A DNA stretch of 7,462 bases, from the NCBI GenBank assembly GCA_030617565.1, contig JAUWVE010000074.1:1-7462 (forward strand). Reading direction: 5' to 3'. Made by a program: the position numbers and the translations under genes. Each line of letters starts with the position of its first letter. The stretch's first letter is position 1. Positions 1 to 5,306 of the stretch are shown here, piece by piece. The stretch is from Gammaproteobacteria bacterium (GTDB lineage: Bacteria > Pseudomonadota > Gammaproteobacteria > BMS3Bbin11). Under the pieces are notes generated by a model. It made no database searches and had not been told where the DNA came from. It saw only the letters and a list, made by a program, of their open reading frames with translations.

Positions 1-397
1 ATAATTTATGGGTTGAAGCGTGACGTATAACTGAAGTACAGTTCAAGTCGGTGACAGGGTTAAATGGCATGTTTTTATTATAAAAACAGTCTGTTATAGT
101 TCTTGCGAGTTAATTATTCCGGACACTAGTGATGAATCATGTCTTGTTAAGGACGATGCCATCGCACGTGAAAAATATCTCAAATCTGGTATGGGAAAAA
201 GATATATACGTAACAGGCTCAGAATATATCTAAAAAAATAATGTTTCTAACGGGGTTCGACAGTACAGGAATTACTCGGCCATGCCGATGTTTCGACGAC
301 CATGATCTACACCCATGTATTGAATAAACCCGGTGTGACCGTTACCAGTCCTTTTGATGTGCTTTAAATCACGTATTTAATAGCATGACTTCTAGCC
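1..397. other. Gene-poor left flank with decayed sequence
   Basis: About 400 bases without an intact gene. The only recognisable coding trace is an integrase tail at 260-367 (separate entry). Upstream of it, one plus-strand frame stays open from about 35 to 241 but has no usable start codon near its beginning. A second frame starts with ATG at 132 and stops at 231-233 (33 codons), with no good Shine-Dalgarno. Neither product resembles a family I know, and both may be chance. An AT-rich palindrome, GTTTTTAT-T-ATAAAAAC, lies at 71-87. I see no tRNA, no complete attC site and no clear terminator for the minus-strand nudF gene ending at 398. The region is best read as eroded mobile-element or intergenic DNA. 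Confidence 0.5.
260..367 (+). pseudogene. C-terminal relic of an integron-type tyrosine recombinase
   Basis: The frame from 260 to the TAA at 365-367 encodes 35 residues beginning TVQELLGHADVSTTMIYTHV and ending SPFDVL. This is the last catalytic block of tyrosine recombinases: LLGH carries the histidine of the box II H/R triad position and TMIYTHV the nucleophilic tyrosine. The TTMIYTHVLN wording and the short tail ending in SP-D-L are typical of integron integrases (IntI group) more than of XerC/XerD. Everything upstream of the TVQ is missing. The preceding bases 253-261 read GFD in another register, reminiscent of the family's GYDIRTVQ, so a small deletion or frameshift may sit at about 261. 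The remaining roughly 280 residues of such a protein are absent, so this cannot be functional. The IntI assignment rests on recalled consensus only; a related phage or island integrase is possible. Confidence 0.72.
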
Positions 398-988
398 TTA
401 AAGCCATTGGCTACGTATCTTTTCACGATTCAACCTGAACCACTGCAGCGCAATAATGGGTAAAGCCGAATCAATGCGCCCCTGATCTAGCCATTCGAAG
501 GCGGTGTCGCTGCTGATAATATGAACACGAATATCTTCACCTTCTTCGTCTAAGCCGTGGATTCCACCGAGGCCTGAGGTGTCGGTACGCGCAAAATAGA
601 TCTGTATCTGTTCGTTGCTGCCGCCAGGGCTGGAATAATACTGATGTATCGGGATAAGGTTTGATAGCTTACAGCCCGCCTCCTCTTCGGCTTCCCGATG
701 TATGAGTTCTTCTGCTGATTCACCCGGTTCCTGCAGACCGGCAATGATTTCTATCAGCCAGGGACCCGATGGGTCATCAATGGCACCAATTCGAAATTGT
801 TCAATCAATACCACTTCATCCCGCAGCGGATCATAGGGCAGAACAGCCGCTGCCTGCCCTCTATCCAGTAATTCACGGCTTATTACAGAGCTTTCACTAC
901 CGTCGAACAGCTCGTGCTTTAATCTAAAACCGCTAACCCCGAAAAAGCCGCGATAGAGTTGTTTCTTATTGATAATTGACCATTTCAT
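398..988 (-). CDS. nudF: ADP-ribose pyrophosphatase, Nudix family
   Basis: A 196-residue cytosolic Nudix hydrolase expected to cleave ADP-ribose to AMP and ribose 5-phosphate with Mg2+. The Nudix box is complete at residues 84-106: G84, E90, then REAEEEAGC with R98, E99, E102, E103 and G105. A proline (P121 in YYSSPGGSNEQ) lies 16 residues after G105, the usual mark of the ADP-ribose pyrophosphatase subgroup. LYRGFFGVSGFRLKHELFDG near the N-terminus, PYDPLRDEVVLIEQFRIGA, and GIHGLDEEGEDIRVH closely follow E. coli NudF, and the length is slightly shorter than that protein (about 209). The ATG at 986-988 is the only option because an in-frame stop lies five codons upstream (1001-1003). Its Shine-Dalgarno is poor. 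The gene is divergent from the acidic protein at 1134 across a 145-bp spacer in which I see no convincing promoter. Confidence 0.93.
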   Translation of the reverse strand: MKWSIINKKQLYRGFFGVSGFRLKHELFDGSESSVISRELLDRGQAAAVLPYDPLRDEVVLIEQFRIGAIDDPSGPWLIEIIAGLQEPGESAEELIHREAEEEAGCKLSNLIPIHQYYSSPGGSNEQIQIYFARTDTSGLGGIHGLDEEGEDIRVHIISSDTAFEWLDQGRIDSALPIIALQWFRLNREKIRSQWL

Positions 989-1133
989 ACTTAGGAAGGT
1001 TTAATCATGTGCAGGAAGCCTTAGTGTAATTACAATATATTGCTTGATCGCAGCGTTACAGTAAATAGCTCTTTTGATAAGCTTGCTAGCCGTAAACAAC
1101 CAGTTACCGCATTTCCTACAGGTATTTTAAACC

Positions 1134-1535
1134 ATGCTCGAATACATTTTCTTTCACGATGAACCGCGCAAACAATTTATTCAGTATCTGCTAAAGCAGG
1201 ACATACCTTACGTGGAACAGGATGATTCCATGGGCATGGTTGTCGCTGTACCGGAAGACCTGGGTGAGGAAATCGAGGAATTGGTCGAATCTCACTACGA
1301 CAAATTAATGGAAGATGCGGAAGAACTTCTGATTGAAGACGGTGAGGCTGCCGAGAAGGATGTTGCTGCTATTACGATTACGCTTGATGACGGCAAGACT
1401 GTTTATGCCTCTGTATCGCCGAATGTGATCAATCGCGTGCTTGGTGTTATCACTACGCAGGAACTCAATGACCTGGTGAATAGTATCGTTACCAGTGTAC
1501 TCAACCCGGATGAGCGCCCTATTTGTACCCGCTAA
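1134..1535 (+). CDS. Acidic protein of unknown function
   Basis: A 133-residue protein I cannot assign to a named family. It has about 30 Asp/Glu against 9 Lys/Arg, no signal peptide, no membrane segment and only one cysteine (near the C-terminus, PICTR), so it is probably soluble and cytosolic. Residues 1-60 look like a compact alpha/beta unit (LEYIFFHDE, a helix PRKQFIQYLLKQ, then IPYVEQDD and MGMVVAVPEDL). A very acidic helix follows (EEIEELVESHYDKLMEDAEE), then a second unit with strand AITITLDDGKTVYASV and helical TTQELNDLVNSIVTSVLN. Codon use and composition look native. The start ATG has only a weak upstream AGG (about 1120-1122). The 3' end faces the endonuclease gene across 17 bp without an evident terminator hairpin. 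Reality as a gene is likely from its length and sensible protein pattern; function is unknown. Confidence 0.8.
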   Translation: MLEYIFFHDEPRKQFIQYLLKQDIPYVEQDDSMGMVVAVPEDLGEEIEELVESHYDKLMEDAEELLIEDGEAAEKDVAAITITLDDGKTVYASVSPNVINRVLGVITTQELNDLVNSIVTSVLNPDERPICTR

Positions 1536-1552
1536 CCTTATAACTGAATTTG

Positions 1553-2263
1553 TTACTGGTGCGCATCAATAAATGAATTGCGGTTGCCCTGTATCTGCTC
1601 AATACGATCGTTGCGCAGGTGTTCAACCTGTTCGGGTGGGTATTTTCTATCCCAGTCGATTAACAGAGACTCCAGCTTCTTCTTTAGATAGAGGTCATGC
1701 TGATCGCTCATATACAGCATGGCACGCGCTATACGGCCCCGCGCCGCAGGCGAGGGTTCAGCAATTCGCTGCCGCTCGTCAAACTCAAAATCACACTGTC
1801 CGAATGACCTCTGCTCGCCCCGGATCATGGCAAAGCGATAATTACTGCGTGCCTTATTTACCTCACTGCGTGAAGGATACAGATTGTGCAGGTCAGCCTC
1901 AATGAAATTGAATTCTACACTCTTCACCCGGCACTGTTTACGTTTTCCGCAACGCAGGCTGTAGGCCATCCACGAAGCCGGGAAAACATGCTCAATATTG
2001 ACCCCCCGATTGTAACCGGACTCAAGTTTTTTTCCGCAATAGAGCGTTTTACCGCCATTGCTATAGAGCTCCTTCCAGAAGATCTTGCGTGCGGTTTCGT
2101 AATCGACAATAAGCTGCCCCGGGATATGAGCAGTATTTGCAGCATTTTTGGAATCCGTTGATTCAGAGCAGCTGGCTATAGTAGGAAGTATTAATAGCCC
2201 TGCTAGCAGTATGCGTAGCTTGTATCTCGTCAAGAGCACCTCTATTAGTTCATGAATAATCAT
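1553..2263 (-). CDS. Endonuclease I, probable lipoprotein
   Basis: EndA/NucM/Dns-type non-specific nuclease with a beta-beta-alpha metal fold, acting outside the cytoplasm on DNA (and often RNA). From the ATG at 2261-2263 it has 236 residues, close to E. coli EndA (235). Residues 91-92 (E-H in NIEHVFPASW) and N127 (DLHNLYPSRSEVNKARSNYRF) match the catalytic histidine and the metal-binding Glu and Asn of the Vibrio nuclease Vvn. The C-terminal part keeps the family pattern GRIARAMLYMSDQ and QIQGNRNSFID. The signal peptide has TRYKLR, a hydrophobic core and the lipobox IASC with Cys32, so lipidation is predicted. Four later cysteines (about 76, 105, 111, 157) could form disulfides. The frame is open back to a GTG at 2362, but that lies inside a REP doublet. 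I chose ATG 2263 because TAGGA precedes it by 6 nt. A TTG at 2231-2233 with AGAGG 5 nt upstream would give an even more typical signal peptide. Confidence 0.87.
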   Translation of the reverse strand: MIIHELIEVLLTRYKLRILLAGLLILPTIASCSESTDSKNAANTAHIPGQLIVDYETARKIFWKELYSNGGKTLYCGKKLESGYNRGVNIEHVFPASWMAYSLRCGKRKQCRVKSVEFNFIEADLHNLYPSRSEVNKARSNYRFAMIRGEQRSFGQCDFEFDERQRIAEPSPAARGRIARAMLYMSDQHDLYLKKKLESLLIDWDRKYPPEQVEHLRNDRIEQIQGNRNSFIDAHQ

Positions 2264-2269
2264 CTTGAA

Positions 2270-2274
2270 TCCTA
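2270..2274 (-). promoter_or_regulatory. Ribosome binding site deciding the endonuclease I start
   Basis: On the minus strand TAGGA lies 6 nt before the ATG at 2261-2263. It supports this start over the in-frame GTG at 2360-2362, which sits in the repeat arm and has no Shine-Dalgarno. A rival site AGAGG at 2239-2243 would serve a TTG start at 2231-2233. Confidence 0.45.
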
Positions 2275-2300
2275 AAACTTGCAGCCTGTTACAACACACC

Positions 2301-2368
2301 CGTAGGTGCGAATTCATTCGCACAAGTGATTTACATATTTCTGAGTGCGAATAAATTCGCACCTACAG
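2301..2368. repeat. REP doublet (REPIN-like), copy 1
   Basis: Two inverted arms, 2301-2323 and 2345-2368, flank a 21-nt spacer. The left arm starts CGTAGGTGCGAATTC; the right arm, read on the minus strand, starts CTGTAGGTGCGAATTT. Each arm is itself a hairpin: GTGCGAA, a 4-nt loop, TTCGCAC, preceded by GTAG. GTAG followed by an imperfect palindrome is the layout recognised by RAYT transposases in REP families, and inverted pairs of that kind are called REPINs or BIMEs. It lies in the spacer between the divergent endonuclease I and rimO genes. A second copy is at 5160-5227. No RAYT gene is in the window. Confidence 0.88.
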
Positions 2369-2400
2369 ATAGCTAGCTAATGCGAAGTACCAGGGATGTA

Positions 2401-2429
2401 TTTATCGTTCAGCTGTTTTAGCATAAAAT
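2401..2429 (+). promoter_or_regulatory. Candidate sigma70 promoter for rimO
   Basis: TTTATC (2401-2406) and TAAAAT (2424-2429) are separated by 17 bp. The -10 matches the consensus at 5 of 6 positions, the -35 at only 3 of 6. It lies 39 bp before the rimO start, after the REP doublet, which is a sensible place for the promoter of the rimO transcript. The -35 is too weak for more than moderate trust. Confidence 0.33.
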
Positions 2430-2468
2430 AGACGCTACCAACACTGCCCCTCACCCGCCGGAAACCTC

Positions 2469-3791
2469 ATGACCCACCATATCCCATCCATTGGCTTTAT
2501 CAGTCTTGGCTGCCCCAAGGCGCTGGTTGATTCTGAACAAATCATCACGCGCCTGCGTGCCGAAGGTTATGCCATCCAGCCCGACTATAAAAGCTCGGAT
2601 GTTGTCGTTATTAATACCTGTGCATTTATCGATGATGCGGTAGCAGAATCGATGCAGGCGATCTCTGAGGCGTTGAATGAAAACGGTAAAGTCATCGTCA
2701 CGGGATGCCTTGGTGCCAGACAGGGTGTTGTTGAACAGGCTTTTCCTGATCTGCTGGCTGTTACCGGCCCGCATGCCGCCGATGAAGTGATGGATGCGAT
2801 CCATCAGCACCTGCCACCGGATACTGATCCGAAACTGAGCCTGATACCCCCCGGTGGCATCAAGCTGACACCACGGCATTACGCTTATCTGAAGATATCT
2901 GAAGGCTGCAACCATCGCTGCACATTCTGCATTATTCCTGCACTACGCGGAGACCTGGTCAGCCGCCCGGTGTCAGAGATCATGGATGAAGCAGAAGGAC
3001 TGATCAGTGCAGGGGTACGTGAACTACTGGTGGTCTCCCAGGATACCAGCGCCTATGGGCTGGATACTCGCTATCGAAATGATTTCTGGCGCGGCAAACC
3101 GTTGAAAACCCGTTTTCTGGAACTGGCCGCAGCGCTTGGTGAACTGGGTGCCTGGGTACGACTACACTATGTCTATCCCTATCCACATGTCGACCAGGTC
3201 ATCCCGTTGATGGCTGAAGGCACAATTCTTCCTTACCTCGATGTCCCATTGCAGCACGCCAATCATGACATCCTGAAAGCGATGAAGCGGCCCGCCAATG
3301 CGGAGAATGTGTTGCGCCGTATTGAAAGCTGGCGAGAGACCTGTCCAGACATCACCCTGCGCAGCACCTTTATCGTTGGCTTTCCGGGGGAAACCGAACA
3401 GCAGTTTCAGGAGTTATTGGACTTTCTTGAAACAGCCCAGCTCGATCGCGTTGGTGCCTTTGCCTATTCGCCAGTTGATGGTGCTGTGGCCAATGAGCTT
3501 CCAGGTCATGTGCCTGAAGAAGTTAAACAGGATCGTCTGCAACGCTTTATGGCGCTTCAGCAGGAAATATCAGAACAAAAGTTGACCAGGCGTGTCGGGC
3601 GGGTAGAGGACATCATCATCGATGGTAAAGATGAAGAAGGGTATATCGGCCGCAGCAAGAGTGATGCCCCCGAAATCGACGGCATAGTTTTTCTCGATGG
3701 AGATTTTGACTTGCAAGCGGGTGACATCGTACGTGCTAAAATCAATGATTCTAATGCTCATGACCTGTGGGCCGAAATCCAGCAGTCCTGA
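2469..3791 (+). CDS. rimO: Ribosomal protein S12 methylthiotransferase
   Basis: A radical-SAM enzyme that adds a methylthio group to a conserved aspartate of ribosomal protein S12 in the cytosol. The 440 residues match E. coli RimO (441). The N-terminal MTTase domain (about 1-120) carries the three cysteines for the auxiliary 4Fe-4S cluster: C15 (ISLGCPKALVDSE), C51 (INTCAFI) and C80 (VTGCLGARQ). The radical-SAM core has CNHRCTFC with C147, C151 and C154, followed by IIPALRGDLVSRP. The last 65 or so residues form a TRAM domain (GRVEDIIIDG, YIGRSKSDAPEIDG). The sequence ALVDSEQI and the GRS-DAPEIDG stretch favour RimO over the tRNA enzyme MiaB. No residue appears missing. The start is weakly served by CGGAAA but fits the family N-terminus. 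Downstream, AAGGAG overlaps the stop codon, so it probably heads a transcript with the phosphatase and DUF523 genes. Confidence 0.96.
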   Translation: MTHHIPSIGFISLGCPKALVDSEQIITRLRAEGYAIQPDYKSSDVVVINTCAFIDDAVAESMQAISEALNENGKVIVTGCLGARQGVVEQAFPDLLAVTGPHAADEVMDAIHQHLPPDTDPKLSLIPPGGIKLTPRHYAYLKISEGCNHRCTFCIIPALRGDLVSRPVSEIMDEAEGLISAGVRELLVVSQDTSAYGLDTRYRNDFWRGKPLKTRFLELAAALGELGAWVRLHYVYPYPHVDQVIPLMAEGTILPYLDVPLQHANHDILKAMKRPANAENVLRRIESWRETCPDITLRSTFIVGFPGETEQQFQELLDFLETAQLDRVGAFAYSPVDGAVANELPGHVPEEVKQDRLQRFMALQQEISEQKLTRRVGRVEDIIIDGKDEEGYIGRSKSDAPEIDGIVFLDGDFDLQAGDIVRAKINDSNAHDLWAEIQQS

Positions 3792-3796
3792 AGGAG
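3791..3796 (+). promoter_or_regulatory. Strong Shine-Dalgarno for the leader ORF
   Basis: AAGGAG begins on the last base of the rimO stop codon and lies 7 nt before the ATG at 3804. It is the best ribosome binding site in the window, yet the annotated-style gene start (3856) is 60 nt away. It therefore points to translation from 3804 rather than directly from 3856. Confidence 0.6.
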
Positions 3797-3803
3797 AGAA
3801 ATA

Positions 3804-3863
3804 ATGAAAATAGCCCCAACGTTCAGGGCAGTGCTTAATGACGAGATATGTGTGAATGACTAA
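3804..3863 (+). CDS. Possible 19-residue leader peptide
   Basis: ATG at 3804 opens a 19-codon frame, MKIAPTFRAVLNDEICVND, ending with TAA at 3861-3863. It has the strong AAGGAG site just upstream. Its stop overlaps the start of the phosphatase gene by 8 nt (ATGACTAA), the same arrangement as between waaC and galE at 6331-6338. The phosphatase start itself has only a weak GAGA 10 nt upstream. I infer that ribosomes loading at 3804 would terminate on, and reinitiate at, the phosphatase ATG. The peptide resembles no family I know and has no run of one amino acid that would suggest attenuation. It may instead be a chance frame or the remnant of a lost gene. Confidence 0.42.
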   Translation: MKIAPTFRAVLNDEICVND

Positions 3864-4656
3864 CTTATTTCCCATTGAACTGTCGCTATTGAGGGAGCTT
3901 GTTATTGATGCGGGCAAGGAAGAACTGCTGCCTCGTTTTCAACATACCGACTTTTCCTACAAGCAGGATGGCAGTCTGGTCACCGAGGCAGACTTAAGTG
4001 TTCAAAACAGATTACAGACAGAATTATACAGGCTGCACCCGGAGATAACCCTGCTGGGTGAAGAAATGTCGGAGCAGGAACAAAATGCCATCATTACAAA
4101 GGGCGGCACTTTCTGGTGCCTTGATCCTCTCGATGGCACCAGTAACTTCGCCGCAGGCATCCCCTTCTTCAGCATTTCTCTGGCACTGATTGAAAATGGC
4201 CAGCCCATTATGGGCATCATCTATGACCCGGTACGGGATGAGTCTTTTATCGCAGAAAAAGGCAAGGGGGCCAAGCTCAACGATAAACCGCTTGATGCAA
4301 CAATCACTGCACATACGGCCTTGCAGCGATGCTCAGCCATTGTAGATTTCAAAAGGCTTAGCTCCGACCTTGCCACACGGCTTGCCATCGATGCACCCTA
4401 TTCTTCACAACGAAGCTTTGGCTCCGTTGCACTGGACTGGGCCTGGCTTGCTGCTGGACGTGGACAGATTTACCTGCATGGTAAGCAAAAACTGTGGGAC
4501 TATGCTGCAGGCTGGTTGATTCTTGATGAAGCGGGCGGCAGTTCGTCTACGCTTGAAGGTGTTAGTGAATTTCAGGCAGCACTAGAACCCCGCTCTGCCA
4601 TTGCCGCATCAACTACTGATCTGTATCAGCAATGGTTTAACTGGATCAATGCCTGA
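3856..4656 (+). CDS. Inositol monophosphatase family protein
   Basis: A 266-residue Mg2+-dependent, Li+-sensitive-type sugar or nucleotide phosphatase of the IMPase/FBPase superfamily, soluble. Metal-site motifs are all present: VTEAD at 42-46, GEE at 68-70, DPLDGTSNF at 90-98 (D90, D93) and WDYAAGWLILDEAGG at 214-228 (D215). GIPFFSISLALIENGQPIMGIIYDP is the usual strand-helix stretch after motif A. Substrates in this family include inositol phosphates, histidinol phosphate, fructose 1,6-bisphosphate and 3'-phosphoadenosine 5'-phosphate. The sequence does not settle which applies; it looks closer to the generic SuhB/IMPase group than to CysQ. Its start overlaps the stop of the possible leader ORF by 8 nt, and its stop overlaps the DUF523 start by 8 nt. 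Coupled translation with both neighbours is likely. Confidence 0.88.
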   Translation: MTNLFPIELSLLRELVIDAGKEELLPRFQHTDFSYKQDGSLVTEADLSVQNRLQTELYRLHPEITLLGEEMSEQEQNAIITKGGTFWCLDPLDGTSNFAAGIPFFSISLALIENGQPIMGIIYDPVRDESFIAEKGKGAKLNDKPLDATITAHTALQRCSAIVDFKRLSSDLATRLAIDAPYSSQRSFGSVALDWAWLAAGRGQIYLHGKQKLWDYAAGWLILDEAGGSSSTLEGVSEFQAALEPRSAIAASTTDLYQQWFNWINA

Positions 4657-5164
4657 ACTCAGGCATAAGATCCTTGTCAGTGCCTGTCTATTAGGACAGC
4701 CTGTACGTTATGACGGCCTGTCAAAAGAGAGTCAAAACCCTATGCTCAATCGTTGGCATGAAGAAGGGCGGCTGGTACCGGTCTGCCCTGAGGTCAGTGG
4801 CGGTCTGCCGGTGCCCAGACCCGCTGCAGAGATTATAGGTCTTGCCGATGAAGTACTGACTGGTAGAGACCTGGTGAAAACAGAAGATGGTGAAGATGTC
4901 AGTCGATTTTTCACATGTGGAGCACAAAATGCATTAATTCTATGCCGGCAACAAAATATCCGCATTGCGATACTGAAAGAAAACAGTCCATCCTGTGGTT
5001 CAACACGAGTTTATGATGGAAGTTTCAGTGCTAAACTGATCACAGGAATTGGTGTTACTACCGCAATATTACGTCAGAATGGGATAACTGTTTTTAGCGA
5101 ACATGAGATTGATGCTGCGGATAAATATTTTAAGATACTGCTGTCAGAAAAGATCCATATGTAG
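4649..5164 (+). CDS. DUF523 family protein
   Basis: A 171-residue protein of the DUF523 family, whose biochemical role is not established. The family's conserved blocks are present: KILVSACLLGQPVRYDG (8-23, C13), LVPVCPEVSGGLPVPRPAAE (42-61, C46) and ILKENSPSCGS (108-118, C116), with GTGVTTA-like GIGVTTAIL near 133-141. The conserved cysteines suggest metal or cluster binding, an inference only. The frame is open back to an ATG at 4601, but the ATG at 4649 gives the family N-terminus and overlaps the phosphatase stop by 8 nt (ATGCCTGA), so I chose it. A strong Shine-Dalgarno is lacking, in keeping with coupled translation. The TAG stop (5162-5164) lies inside the GTAG foot of a REP doublet, so the last residue or two may have been changed by the repeat. 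Confidence 0.88.
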   Translation: MPELRHKILVSACLLGQPVRYDGLSKESQNPMLNRWHEEGRLVPVCPEVSGGLPVPRPAAEIIGLADEVLTGRDLVKTEDGEDVSRFFTCGAQNALILCRQQNIRIAILKENSPSCGSTRVYDGSFSAKLITGIGVTTAILRQNGITVFSEHEIDAADKYFKILLSEKIHM

Positions 5165-5227
5165 GTGCGAATTCATTCGCACATTGAAATGCGGAAAACA
5201 CTTGTGCGAATGATTTCGCACCTACAG
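5160..5227. repeat. REP doublet (REPIN-like), copy 2
   Basis: Arms at 5160-5182 and 5204-5227 flank a spacer of 21 nt, the same length as in copy 1. The left arm is identical to copy 1 from GTAG onward, while the spacer sequence differs. The right arm differs from copy 1 only in the hairpin loop region (AATGATTT against AATAAATT). Each arm again is GTAG followed by a hairpin with GTGCGAA/TTCGCAC stems. It overlaps the end of the DUF523 gene and separates it from the waaC promoter, where the hairpins could protect or end the upstream transcript. No T-run follows the arms that would make a classic intrinsic terminator, though TATTTTTT lies a few bases further on (5231-5238). Confidence 0.88.
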
Positions 5228-5236
5228 ATTTATTTT

Positions 5237-5265
5237 TTAACAATCTATAGAATTCTGGATTTAAT
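5237..5265 (+). promoter_or_regulatory. Sigma70 promoter for waaC-galE
   Basis: TTAACA (5237-5242) and TTTAAT (5260-5265) are 17 bp apart, each matching the consensus at 5 of 6 positions, in an AT-rich stretch. Transcription would begin near 5272, leaving a leader of roughly 35 nt before the waaC ATG at 5307. It starts right after the second REP doublet, which fits a separate transcription unit from the rimO group. Confidence 0.62.
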
Positions 5266-5306
5266 ATGATTTTCACATATTTATATAGGTGCCCTGAACT
5301 TCATCC

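Noticed and set aside
132..233. 33-codon plus-strand ORF in the left flank
   Set aside because: No good ribosome binding site, no family resemblance, and the alternative frame is open over the same stretch.
244..262. TCTAACGGGGTTCGAC resembling the left end of an integron attC site
   Set aside because: No matching GTTRRRY core or folded partner half is found nearby, and the sequence runs straight into integrase coding sequence.
251..268. GGGGTTCGA resembling a tRNA T-arm, as at an integrase attachment site
   Set aside because: The bases after TTCGA do not pair back to form a T-stem and no acceptor or anticodon arm is visible.
2451..2915. 154-codon minus-strand open frame over the start of rimO
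   Set aside because: It is a shadow of rimO: no family resemblance, and the plus strand encodes the conserved cysteines of RimO.
4601..4648. Upstream ATG that would add 16 residues to the DUF523 protein
   Set aside because: The extra residues only re-read the phosphatase coding region, and the family N-terminus begins at the ATG at 4649.
2301..5227. Repeats as a CRISPR array or insertion-sequence ends
   Set aside because: Only two distant copies, each an inverted doublet with internal hairpins, no regular spacers, no cas genes and no transposase between them.
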